From NCBI GenBank assembly GCA_013368445.1, contig JAACJO010000034.1:62001-126000 (forward strand): a stretch of 64,000 nt of DNA, given 5' to 3'. Shown here one piece after another: positions 11,281 to 22,087 of the stretch. The DNA is from Leucocoprinus leucothites. Its lineage: Eukaryota > Basidiomycota > Agaricomycetes > Agaricales > Agaricaceae. Position 1 is the stretch's first letter. The number at the start of each line of letters is the position of its first letter. The translations under genes and the position numbers were made by a program. The notes beneath the pieces were generated by a model. It saw only the letters and a list, made by a program, of their open reading frames with translations. It made no database searches and had not been told where the DNA came from.

Positions 11281-11489
11281 GGTCAAAAAACTGTCCCAAT
11301 GAGTAGATATTTTCGATAATTCATTAATAATTCATTGATGGACAAGGTCATGTGATCATGGGAATATATGCTCCCAATATGTCAAGGTACCTGTGTGAAT
11401 ATTTTCAGGATGCTAGGCCATATATCTGCCCTGGTATTAGCAAATATGTCCAAAATGCGAAAACATTGGGACAGTTTTTTGAGCCACTG
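11281..11489 (-). repeat. Right terminal inverted repeat of mariner copy 1
   Basis: Inverted partner of 9897-10105 with only a few mismatches over 209 bp. Flanked on the right by the TA at 11490-11491. Confidence 0.88.
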
Positions 11490-11490
11490 T

Positions 11491-11615
11491 AGAAGAGGAG
11501 GCACAAGTCGTGGGTCCATCTTGTGATGATGCTGGGGCATCCAGCTGCTTACTGCCCTTAGAAGAACCAGCCTTGACTTTTGAAGAACCAGGTTGAATAG
11601 TACCTAGGAGAAAGA
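11491..11615 (-). pseudogene. Continuation of the broken minus-strand gene right of mariner
   Basis: The minus-strand frame here gives a Ser/Lys-rich segment (SSKVKAGSSKGSKQ, then APASSQDG) running into the mariner. It resumes beyond it as KKKIVPLSKGHCK at 9895 and below. The mariner therefore landed in an exon of this gene. A GT-AG-like boundary (AG at about 11604) lies at the upstream side. Confidence 0.45.
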
Positions 11616-11772
11616 CTATGAGTAATGCAAATACAAGTTAGGAAGATATCTTATGAGCCATTGGGATAGACAGAGGACAATGATGATGGCAGTAGGAAAG
11701 AAAGGGCAAGACAATGGTCTAGCAACTAAGTTGTTCTTTATATAGCCCTGTAGCTTGCTGTCATATTGACAT

Positions 11773-13164
11773 GCTGGGAAAGACATGTGTCCCCAAGAAG
11801 AAGCCTCAAATGATGTGTTGGGAAGTTCATCTTACCCAAAATGATGGGCAGAAACTGCCAGTGAAGAAGTTGTGCTGTGCCAGTTCTGCATAAGTACAAC
11901 TTCTGAGGATTCACAAACATGACACATAGCTAAATAGTTTGATCAACATTAAGCAGTGCCAAGATAATCAGGGGGCTAAGAATAGAAGCCACACATGGGA
12001 ACTGGTGATCAAAAATGCCCAGGTACTTCCTGAAAGAAGTCAGGCAGGTCACAATAAATTGCCATGGCTGTGCAGGATGTCTAGAACATTCTAACACAAT
12101 ACCCATACATAGGCTGAGGACAGCCAGAGTTGGGTAAGGGGGAGATGTGATGCAAAAACCGAAAATAAACAGGAAATACTAATATTTTCGCAATTTCACA
12201 CTTAGTATTATAAAAGAATAATGCTATACCTAAGAGCCCTATAGTGCATTAGCAGTGTAGCTACAAAGCTACTTACTAAGAAGTAATACGGTCAGCCAAT
12301 ATGGCAGGTGAGACTGGTAATCTAGTACAGCTGTCCACTGTTGTGAACTGTTCCAGGGATTTGAACCCTTGACTTCAGGAAACCACCATCACTGAATTAC
12401 TGCTTTGGGACTCGAGGAAAACCTCAGCACTGAGAACAATCTGAACAATCTAAAAGTAAGGACCAGGGTCCAGAACCAGATCAGAAGGATCAACAGACTG
12501 GTTAACAGACAACAATCCACATTTTCCACATGTACAAGACAGGAACCTAGCTACCCTGCTGCTTAGCTATGTCATTTCCACACTGTTCGGACATACAACT
12601 GTACTGGCCAAGCAAACCAATGGTCACACTGATGTGGCAGAGGTCCTTGGGTAAAGAAAATATCACAGCTAAAATGATTATCCATGATTAATAAAGGCTT
12701 AATGAAAGAAAACTCATGTGGTAGCTACTCTGTTACCCACAAGACAACCTAGCAATTGAACAGACCTACTGGTCAGTGTTGCATCATAAAAGTATACCAG
12801 CTGAATCAAGGACAATTCAGTCATTTTCTATTAGTCAATTTCGAGTTATACCTATTTCTTTCTAGAATATTTCATCTATTTTCATATCTCTCAAATAATA
12901 TAAAAAGGGCCTGACAGCGTGGCGATAGGCAAGGAATCCTATGCCTCCATAGTGCTATAGGGTGTGCAGTCCATGAACTAAGCATTTTTGAGTGAATAAG
13001 CGATCAACCTTCTAAGAGAACTCTAACAAGAAAGACTTCTACTAGTTAGTCTAGGAAATATTCTAAGATGTCTCAAGTTTGATCTAGTGTCAGAGCAAAG
13101 TAGCTACCAAGCTAAGAAGGCTTGTAGTTAAAAACATATCGACCACACCAGTGCCAGTGTGTGA
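11773..13164 (+). repeat. LTR-2 repeat unit, copy B
   Basis: Same unit as 4121-5511, in the same order: gypsy polyprotein tail, purine tract GTAAGGGGGAGA, LTR, and about 70 bp of shared downstream sequence. Substitutions between copies are largely C/T and G/A transitions. Confidence 0.75.
12146..13094 (+). mobile_element. LTR-2 family LTR, copy B
   Basis: 949 bp, the same length as copy A. The ends have decayed from TGTGACAC/GTGTCACA to TGTGATGC/GTGTCAGA. The tRNA-like box B at 12350-12410 is better preserved here than in copy A. Orientation plus, preceded by the purine tract. Confidence 0.7.
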
Positions 13165-13400
13165 TTCCTGAGTATTACTCTAAACTGATACCATTTACTT
13201 TGGACCAGTACCACACCAGGGTCCAAGAAGAACTGTCCATCTCATTCTCCAGGACTCTTTGGACAAAGAGTGCTGAGTAAAGAAATGTACCTAGACTACA
13301 GATTAGTATATATTCAGAGCAGTTATTGGTAGTCAATGAGTCAACTCTCACAACATTGTGGTCCAGATAGTCCATGTCTCTTTTTTTCTGGAGGATTGAA

Positions 13401-13546
13401 TGAGTGATTTGTCTCAAATTTGGTTTGAATTCTACTTGGCTGTCAGACAGGAGTGGAATATTACATTGATATGTGAGTGATTTGCTTCAAATCCAACTTG
13501 AATTCAACTTGGCTTTCAGACAGGACTGGATTATTATGTTGATATG
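13401..13546. repeat. 73-bp tandem duplication
   Basis: Two adjacent units of 73 bp both begin TGAGTGATTTG and contain TTGAATTC, ACTTGGCT, TCAGACAGGA and TTGATATG at the same spacing. The differences are mostly transitions, so the duplication is not recent. Confidence 0.75.
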
Positions 13547-14574
13547 AAATGGTTATTGGAGTGGGCATCTTTGCAATTCTATGTCAGCATTAAAAGAAAA
13601 GCTGGATGTAATAAACACACTTTAGTTTATCTGATGAGAACCTTCAATGGGGAAGGCAGGTAGCTGGGAAGAGCCATGGCTATTGGTGAATGCTTGATTG
13701 TTGGAACACTCACCCAAGCCACTGTTGTCTAGTCAGCCAGGGACAATTCTGTCTACCATGTATATTGGGCAGAGGAATCAAGACCAAGGAGAGCCTTGGC
13801 ATGGTGTCTGTAAGTAGCTGGTCAAAACTTGAGGACTTAAATTGAAATCAAAGATACTCCTAAGGCTACACATAGTGGTACTTCACTGGTCATTGCACAT
13901 TCTTGTTCTGTTTTCTGTTGATTAAGGAGTTGTTCAGATAATCAATATATATCGAATTTTGTAATAAACCACTGTATGTTCAGCACCTAGAGGATGATAG
14001 GGAAAGAAAGCCTTTAGGCTGTATATGTTATTGCATGCCTGAGCTTATTTAGGGCAGGTCTGATCAGGGTGCAAGGAATACATGTGCACCATCAATCAAT
14101 AAGGGATCTGGATCTGATGTTAATTCATCTAATTCATCATCTTGGCCTGTGAGGCAAACAGGTAAGCAGTAGCAATGAGAGAGCTCAGAGTATGTTTAGT
14201 AACAGTTATAGATATAGTATTCCATAGGTGTACTGTGCTGCGAATGATTGGGGCTATAAGTATAAGCTACTCCACTTGGTGGTGGATGGCAGTGATGGGG
14301 TCCATCTTAGTTCAACCATTGAAGTCAGTAGTCCTGACCCTGAATAACGAGACTCATCACTATCAGGCTAAGTGTGTTGCCAGTATCTGCAAGATAAATA
14401 CTACACTTCAATCAATCAAAAGTGATGTTCACCAGTTGTCATGAGACATTTCAGCATACTAAGGTGAGGGACCCAGAATGCTACCTTAGCCCTCCACTAA
14501 TGCTACTCTGGTTATTTTCAGTACTCTCAAGATTTATTAGATCTCAAACAAGGAATGCTAAATTGGTCACAGAA
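13547..14574. other. Interval without a recognised gene
   Basis: Short open frames only. Nothing here matches another part of the window and no domain is recognisable. Confidence 0.35.
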
Positions 14575-15333
14575 TGATTTACAGCAGTGAAGCATTTGCT
14601 GTGTGTGAGACCAATACCCCATGGCAGCCAGAGCATGAGGGTGGACATATCCACAGCCTTGATCCATTGCCATTTCACTTCTGCAATGTTACAAGAGCAT
14701 ATCCTTGGGCAATTCACTGTATCTGTTTTCTACACTATGAATCAATGAGAGTCCTCTCATACTAACAAGACAAGGCTAGTCTCAGGCAATGCCCAGGTGG
14801 GGGCTCAGTCAAAGTATGGCCCATTCACACTGAACTAATTCAAGGGGCAAGAACTTGAAACATGGGAACATCCTCTTTGGGTCCTTCACACCACCTCACA
14901 TGTGAGTCATGTCCATTTGTTGTACATCAAGGCTTCAATTGCTCAAATAGTATATGAGGCATACCCTAAGATGCATAGTAGACCTTACATTGGGAAATAC
15001 TGACTGGGCAACTTCTGGGTGACAATCCAAGTCAGAACAAATGGTCTTTTGCCTGAAACAACTGGTATACAAGACAATTATTATATCAGTTAAGTTGGCT
15101 GGACTAGTAGTACTACTTCATCAATGACAATCATGAATTCTGCATTGGAAATTGTCTCTTTTGAGTGCACATGTTTGTCAGTCTACCACTACAACCCCAC
15201 TGAACCCACCCTTTATACTCATGCTTCATCCTCTTGCTTGCTATTTTATATTATTCCAATTAGGCCTATGTTTCTGGTTTTACAGCCAGGGCAAGCTGCA
15301 TTGGACAGTCTCAACTGGATCAGTTTCCCTTAG
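14575..15333 (+). pseudogene. Unrecognised plus-strand coding remnant
   Basis: Adjacent plus-strand frames give protein-like text with a few stops: EHEGGHIHSLDPLPFHFCN, then THPLWV-type aromatic segments, IAQIVYEAYPKM, RPYIGKY, NFWVTIQVRTNGL. Aromatic- and His-containing segments of normal composition argue for an old coding region. I cannot assign a family. Confidence 0.3.
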
Positions 15334-15782
15334 CCACCCAGACAGCAGGTTGATCTTGTCATGCCTGCCCTAAATAAATTGATTTCCAAAAGCACTTGCC
15401 TTTGAAACTTGAATCATTCCTCCCACATCATCAAGCATCATAGTGAAGGTTTGACACCCAAGGTCAGCAAGATCTGTCCATGACACAATATAGACACTCA
15501 ATATTATCAATAGGTTGCACAATATGCAAATCAAGCCTGAATTGTATAGGAGCAAAACATAATTGCTATTTTAACTAATTAAGCTGCCTAACAGGGTATT
15601 TATATGAGGGCTGGCACAATTTAGGACATCTATGAGATGGATCAAATATGGCATACAAGAGAATGAAGTGATACCACATGTCAAAACTACAAGCTGCTGA
15701 AAGCATCAAATGTGAGAAACATGACAAGATAGGCTAGAGAGAATTTGACAATAAATGAGAATAACATAACAACCACAAGCTA

Positions 15783-16700
15783 CTAAATGACAACAAGATC
15801 TAGTGTGAAATCGGGAGCTGAGTGAGCACACAGTATGATAAGCACACCCAGAGAAATTTTACTAACCTTTATTCTCACACAGGACAAGTGGATTCTCCTG
15901 GTTGTCTTTGCCATAGAAAACTGCAGAGACTTTCCTGGCCTTTTTGTGTCTCCAGCCTGTCTCACCTGTTGCCTTGTCCTTCAACTTCTGCTCCTCCTTG
16001 ACCCTTGGCCCCCCTTTTCCTCCTCTTTCAGTTCTTCTTTCTCATTGCCCTTTGCCTCTGTCTGGACAATGACCTTTGGGTTGATGTTAATACTAGGAAC
16101 ATTTGGAGACCCAATTCCATCAATCTCTGATCATTTTCATTTGAGAGTTCCTTTCAGCTGTATGCCTTTGTCTGCATATTCAACATTCTTTACTTCTGTG
16201 GGAGGGGGGGCTGATGGCAGCAAGTCATTGCAGAGTAGCAAAGTGGGGAATTGATCTAGGTATGTCTGAATATCAGCATCCAGTATGTCAGCATAATCTT
16301 CTATCCCAGGGCACTGGGCTTTGTCAAGATTTCCAGCCTTGAGCAAGAAGAAGGAATACTTCTTCGATGGATATGGCCACTGTGACAGAGGAAGGACCTA
16401 GATGAAGCTGCCCAGCATGCTGTCATATATTTTGATTGACCACTCAATAAAGTTTGTGGTCATCACAAAGCTGTGACTGTCCATGAATGTGAAGGTGCCA
16501 TTTGGGACTTTCACATAGAGGGTCCCCAGTGGTCAGTCAGCCTAGCAATAGTGAGTATCTGAGACTTGGATAGAAGAAGGAAGGCTAACCTTCAGGTAGA
16601 CAATGATGTGGGCCAAGTGAGGGTTCATCTCTGGGTCACCATTGTGGACATCTTTTGCTCCAGCCTCTGCAGATGGTGGAGTAGGATACATCCAGGTGCT
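15783..16700 (-). pseudogene. Unrecognised spliced gene remnant, Lys/Glu-rich
   Basis: Read from right to left, the remnant contains CPGIEDYADILDADIQTYLD and FPTLLLCNDLLPSAPPP, then a Lys/Glu-rich stretch (KGNEKEELKEEEKG) and VFYGKDNQENPLVLCENK. It ends at a clear GT-AG intron at 15800-15866 (67 bp). Frames are broken by stops near 16142 and elsewhere. Composition and exon style resemble the broken gene at 5.8-9.9 kb. Family unknown. Confidence 0.4.
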
Positions 16701-16967
16701 AGAGAGAAAGAGGGCTCATAAGAATGCAAAGATGTGGATATGGTTGACATGGTGGTGCATAGTGTGACTGGTCATTGTTCAGAAATATTTACATTTTCAT
16801 ATATATATTTCAGGCCTAGCAGCAGCATCCTCAAAGTTTAGCAAAGGAAACCAACCACCATGTCCTACCTAGAGTGAACTAGTTTGCAACCCATATGCTC
16901 CTGGTTTCTCTGGTATTCTCCTGGGCCTTTGGTGGATCAGCAGTAGGGGATCTCATTGGTGCTTACT

Positions 16968-17526
16968 TGTTATGAGTCGATCCTCAAGACCAGCTCATGG
17001 TTTGGACTTGGTATTATTTCCATGAACTCTTATCCACTTTCATATATCGGATATATCAGTTTTGTCAGTCTTTTGCCCTCAGACTTATTTGGACATCTTC
17101 TACTTCATTAATTCATACCACCTTGTTGAAATTTTCTGACAACCATTTAATAGTAAATTTTCTATCTTCTAGCCTTGTAAAATTTGCAAACTCCACTTTG
17201 ATTATTTCTCCATTTACTACTTTGCTTGTTTTCCTTATTCGATCCTATATTCCGCATCATATATAAGTAGCACAACTTTGTACTTGGATTCTTGAGTCTG
17301 ATAATCAATTTAGCAATGCACTACTTTCCTCTACTCTCTGTTTGTCCTCTGCTCTCTTCTCTTGTCTAAAATCTGGGTCAAGCATCAGTAGTTGGCACAA
17401 CACATAAGTTGAGGCCATGACCTGCTCCTGCATCTGACAACTGGCTCCTACCTTACCTCTGTCATATCTCTGTCTACCCAGTCTCCAACATTGGCTCCTC
17501 TACCTGTAGTGTTTGCATGCTTAACA
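16968..17526 (+). mobile_element. LTR-3 family solo LTR, copy 1
   Basis: 559 bp, starting TGTTATGAGTCGATCCTC and ending TTAACA. It is flanked by TTACT (16963-16967) and TTATT (17527-17531), a 5-bp duplication with one mismatch. It shares the block GCACAACACATAAGTTGAGG and the TATA-like CATATATAAGTAG with the copies at 22548-23148 and 55210-55756. No internal retrotransposon sequence adjoins it. Confidence 0.75.
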
Positions 17527-18599
17527 TTATTGGTCTGAGTAAGTGCTAGAACATAGTGTAGTTTTGTAAGTGCTTGTATTTTATGGTTTGGTACTTATTT
17601 GATGCTTCTTTAGTGTGTCCTGTGTGGGTGCTATGACTGCTCCAAACTGGCAGTTGATGGTCCCAGTCTTATTATATTATCCATCTGTTGCTCTCTTCAC
17701 AAGGAATTCTCTACCCTCAGGAGTACACCTTCCCCACCTTCCCCAACTCCACTGACTCTTTTTAATCCTTTTGCTGAATGGATTGAAGTAAGCTTCATTT
17801 AAAGTTATAGAATTATTGTCCCTAGTCCCTGCATTATCAACTCTTGCAGCCATTTTCAACCTTGTCAACAATACTACATGTCTTTACAACCATAGGTCAG
17901 CCCTTGGCCAGACTGGGATCAAGTATAATACAATGCTGGAACTCTATGGATTCTCCACTGCTGGGTGGGTTAAAGTTTTCAGCATTAATTTTCTTCCTGG
18001 CAGATCTGAATTCAATTTGCCATTAAGTCACAAAAGCCTTACTCACCTTGCTAAGATCTCAAATAATTTGACCTGTATCTAGATTACTCATGTTCACCAC
18101 TTTCCTTCCCCAATCTGATTTCATTCACTGAATTTTGCAACTTCAGGTTCCCCCTAAAGTATTCATGGCAAAACATCCCCAAAGTTTGGCCTTTGTGGAC
18201 TATTGGACAGTATCACCCTCATGCTCAACTTGTCTTGAGCTGTCATCTCATTCTACTTCCTACCTCTACTCTGACTCCCTACCATTGGTTGCAAATCAGC
18301 AAATGGTGAACCTTCTCTGAGCAATGAGCAAGTCCTGATACTCAAAAGCCTCACCACTGAGGTCCTCTCAGTCCATAGGACTATCAACAATCACATGAGT
18401 GCCTACATGACTCTCTAAGACTGGGTAACAGCAGTCACTATCCCTCATTTTAACAATACCTGCCAGACCCCCACCACTGACTATCAACAGAAAGTATGTT
18501 CTAGTTTTTAATTCATTAAGTTGGTTGTTGTCTGACACTTCCCCAGCAAATTTATCATTGGTTTAGGAATTATTGCCAGTGCAAAGCCCCAATGGCAAG

Positions 18600-20670
18600 G
18601 GCAGGGGCAGAAAACTGAAGCTATTATATCAATACCAGAACTCCCTAGCAAGAGTTAGTCCAGTTGACTCAAGAGTGTCTGAGACCTTGTGGCCAACAAG
18701 CATCATGGTGAGATTCATGCATCCATGAAGGCAACCCATGATGGCATTGGTGTGTTCATGGCACATTGGAACAAAACCTTAACAGAGAAGGTTGCAGCAA
18801 TACTACACAAAGAATGTGAAGAGTTTGAGAAGGCTGTTGAAGAAGAGCAAGAGCTACATCAATTACCTCCTAGCAAAGCCCATATCCTAGTATGAGTTTA
18901 CTCTTTTAATCATTGTGGTTCCAGATTCTGACCTAAATGTATTTCCTTAGTGAGCAAGCTTTGTTAAAAACAAAGATCACTCAGCACATCCAAGAGCTGT
19001 TAGGCTGGGAATGAAATCAATATAGTGATGTGGCCTGTTTTTTGGTAGTCACCTATTGTGACACAAATGACAATGTTCAAGAGTTCAAGTAAGCTCCATA
19101 TTATCAGCAGCATATATAATCACTTACTCTTCAACACATTGATAGCTTTATGATCAGTAACTGCCTCCAAACCCCCAAGTCTTATGACACATTTCTTGCA
19201 CACTATGAACAAGGGATGAAGGGAGAGCTTGGTGCAACATTGGGTAGGGCACTTCCCAGTGAGTTATTTGTTTTTACTTCTAGTCCATGATTTACACAAG
19301 AATAAAAGGCATGAGGTGAGCTACCTTCCTCTGATAGATATGTCACCTGATGGCACCTTGATTCTCTCAGAAATGGTTGATGTTGAGGCCTTCACATTCA
19401 CAGAGGTCTGTCATATTGTGAAAGTATTCTTGCAGAAGTTATGGGGTGCATTTTTATTGTCAAGCAGTTTTGCTTTTAGAATAAACATGCATTTTACCTC
19501 CATTGTGTATTCAACTTAACTTGTACTAGAGTCCAGCCACCACAGTCATACCTGTGAGACCATCCCTTGGAAATTGCTAGACTCTGCTGAGAAAGGGTTG
19601 CCACTCCTTCAAGACCCAAAGGTTTTCTCTTCAATTCCATCATTGCATCCATCTTCCATGTTGAAAGCATCTGTTTTTGCATTTCTCAATATGATTTTGT
19701 CTCCAGAACATGGTCTAGCATTTACACCTCTGATCCTATGGGTACAATCTCATGATCCTTTGTTTTGTACTTGTTGATCATATACATGGCTGGATCTGTT
19801 GTGCCAATTGTACCCAATGCCTGTGGGAATGTCTCATGCTCCTCCAGCCTGGCTGAATGCCTCAGAGTACCCTCCATTCCACTACCAAATCCTTCCAGAG
19901 ATCAGCCTTGTACACCATCACAGACTCTTCCTCCCATACTAGAATACTTCAAACAATCACATCAAGATCTCTTGACACCATCCTTCAATGATACACCTGT
20001 TCCATCAGCACCAACTCCAAGTTCAGACATTCAGGCTTATCTGGAGAGGCAGCCAACTCCTAGTGCTCCTAGAGTGAGCCTGGTGTCCCCTGTTCTGCAG
20101 CTATTAAATCCTGCAACTACTGTCTTCTTGATGATCCCAAGCTCTATGACCCCCCAAAGCTCCACATCCTGCCAGGTCACCATTCCTAGTCCAGCCTTAC
20201 CTTTATGGAATGTTCCTGACCACACCAATCATGTGTCTCCTGTCTTGATCTCAGCTCTGTCTGTTACCTCTGAGATGAATCCAGGTTCTCCAATGCTGTC
20301 ACTTGTCCAACCAATAGTTTCACCTAACACTGCCATTAATTTACAAGTTCCACCTAGTACTGCTACTGGTTTGCCACCTACTTCAACTATTCATCAACCT
20401 GATTCAACTCTTGAATACAGTGCTGGTGGGAAGAAAATTAAGAAAAATATACTGCCCACTCATCAACAAAAGGTCCCTTATACTGCCATTTCAAAGGGTA
20501 GCCAAAAAGGGATGGATAAAGATAAAACTCACACTCTGGCTGAGAGGACTCATTCATCAACTCAAACAACCAAAGGGCCCACTGATATGATGGTTCCCTT
20601 AACAACTAAGAATCCAAAAATAGCAACTAAAAGGTATGGTTGTTTGATTTTACATGTTGACTCCTCCTGA
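18600..20670 (+). pseudogene. Unrecognised plus-strand gene remnant with Pro/Ser/Thr-rich tail
   Basis: Plus-strand segments include a helical, acidic stretch (LTEKVAAILHKECEEFEKAV, 18689-18895), a middle part (YDTFLAHYEQGMKGELGA, YLPLIDMSPDGTLILSEM, 19190-19519) and a 301-residue open frame (19765-20670). The last is rich in Pro, Ser and Thr, with a basic patch GGKKIKKN near residue 225. The long Pro-rich frame resembles the Pro/Ser segment of the broken minus-strand gene at 9.3-9.7 kb in style (PSAPTPSSDIQAYLERQPTP). It may be a relative. Stops and small introns separate the segments. Confidence 0.4.
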
Positions 20671-21393
20671 TTGTACTTCTGGTTAGGCAATCTGTTTGTG
20701 AATGTTGGGTTTACAAAGAACAGGAGAATAATGAGAGGGGAGTAAATAGCAATAAGGATGCAGTAATGAATGCTGGATCAAAGCTCAGGCAGTTAAAGGC
20801 TGCAGGTACATTGTCTAAGTGCCAGCAAACTAGGTAATCACCTCATGTATTGCCCCTGTCCTTACCTAGGCTGGAGGCAGAGCTCACTTGACTTAACTAT
20901 TGCCCTTGTTCTCAAATTATTCCACTGTGCTGCAGGTACTTCTCATCTTTTACATAAAGCCTTGTAATCTCTTGCCTATTTACTATTACCATTAACCCAA
21001 AAATGAAGAGCAATTATCCTTGATTACATCCTTCCTTAGATTTCGCAATGGTTTCCTTCCTTAAATTTTGAGATTATTCCCTTCTTTAGTTATTGCCAAT
21101 TATTTCCTTTCTTAGATTTTGGGATTATTATTGATTATTTTCTTCCTTTGATATTAATTCACCACAATAAAACATTATAATCCTTTCCCCAACCAGGATT
21201 ATCCTTGATTATTCACCACTGTTAATATAACTCACTAAGAGATAATCACAAGACATCACAAAGATAATCCTGATAATTACAAAATCATCAATATTACCAG
21301 TTCATCCACCCATCCTGTTCATCCACCCCTCCCCCTTTGGGTTTGTAATCCAGGGATTATTTATAACTGTAATCACAATTTCCATAATCAAAA
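20671..21393. other. AT-rich interval with GATTATCC/GATAATCC motifs
   Basis: Several related words (GGATTATCCTTGATTA, TTTTGGGATTATT, GATAATCC, GGGATTATT) recur between about 20995 and 21390. Their arrangement hints at a small repeat or MITE inserted upstream of the integrase remnant, but no clear terminal pair or target duplication could be fixed. Confidence 0.3.
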
Positions 21394-22071
21394 ATGGCAA
21401 CTACAGTCATGGTCCAATTAGTCAGGATATTGCAACCAATGAGGAAGCACACACCATATGAGTTAATCTTAGGATACAACCCACAAGTGTTTATCTCAGA
21501 TGAAGAAACAAATACACCTTCTATTAACAAGAAGTCTCTATTCTTAGAACAAGCTAGAGAAGCAGCTTTAGAGACACATAAATGAACACACCTTACGATG
21601 GCTCAATGAAAGAACCAACCATGGATGCCATTTAAAGTAGGAGACCAAGTTTGGTTAGATAGCCGAAATCTCCCTTTGCCCTATGCTTTGAAGAAGCTCA
21701 ACCAAAGAAGAGAATGTCCATTTACTATTTTTAGAAAGACCTTTCCAGTCAACTATGAACTCAAACTACCACTAAAGTGGAAAATTCACAACAAGTTCCA
21801 TACCTCACTTCTCATGACAGTTACTGAGAACAATGTTTATGGCAAACACAACCCTAAACCACCACCTATTCTTGTCTCTGGAGAAGAGCAATATGAAGGT
21901 GAAGCAGTCTTAAATCATAGAACTTGCAGACTACACTCTGGAACAAAAATAGAATACCTAATTTGTTGGAAAGGATACAGGCCTAATGACAACTCATGGA
22001 AAGCGGAGAAAAATCTTGAAAATTCAAAAGAAATTATTCAAGAGTATAAAACTCAGCACAATCTCTCTTAA
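21394..22071 (+). pseudogene. Ty3/gypsy chromovirus integrase C-terminus with chromodomain
   Basis: The first frame (21394-21585) contains TPYELILGYNPQ, the conserved end of the integrase catalytic region. Two stops at about 21583 and 21607 follow; the second reads TGA where CGA is plausible. An open frame of 148 residues (21625-22071) then begins PFKVGDQVWLDSRNL (GPY/F-type module). It continues through a basic segment KWKIHNKFHTSLL and ends with a chromodomain: YEGEAVLNHR, EYLICWKGYRPNDNSW, EKNLENSKEIIQEY. Chromodomains on integrases direct insertion to marked chromatin. Reverse transcriptase, RNase H and the integrase core are missing upstream, so this is a 5'-truncated element ending at LTR-1 (24709). 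Confidence 0.88.
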
Positions 22072-22087
22072 CATTCCCCAGCTTCAA

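Larger units (their letters stand above)
9897..11489 (+). mobile_element. Complete Tc1/mariner element, copy 1
   Basis: A 1,593-bp element bounded by CAGTGGCTC and GAGCCACTG, flanked by TA on both sides. It has unusually long terminal inverted repeats of 209 bp (9897-10105 and 11281-11489) and one uninterrupted transposase gene. It sits in an exon of a broken minus-strand gene, whose sequence resumes on the other side. A second copy of identical length lies at 59871-61463. The intact coding frame, retained CpG sites and clean TA duplication suggest a recent insertion; activity cannot be judged from sequence. Confidence 0.93.
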
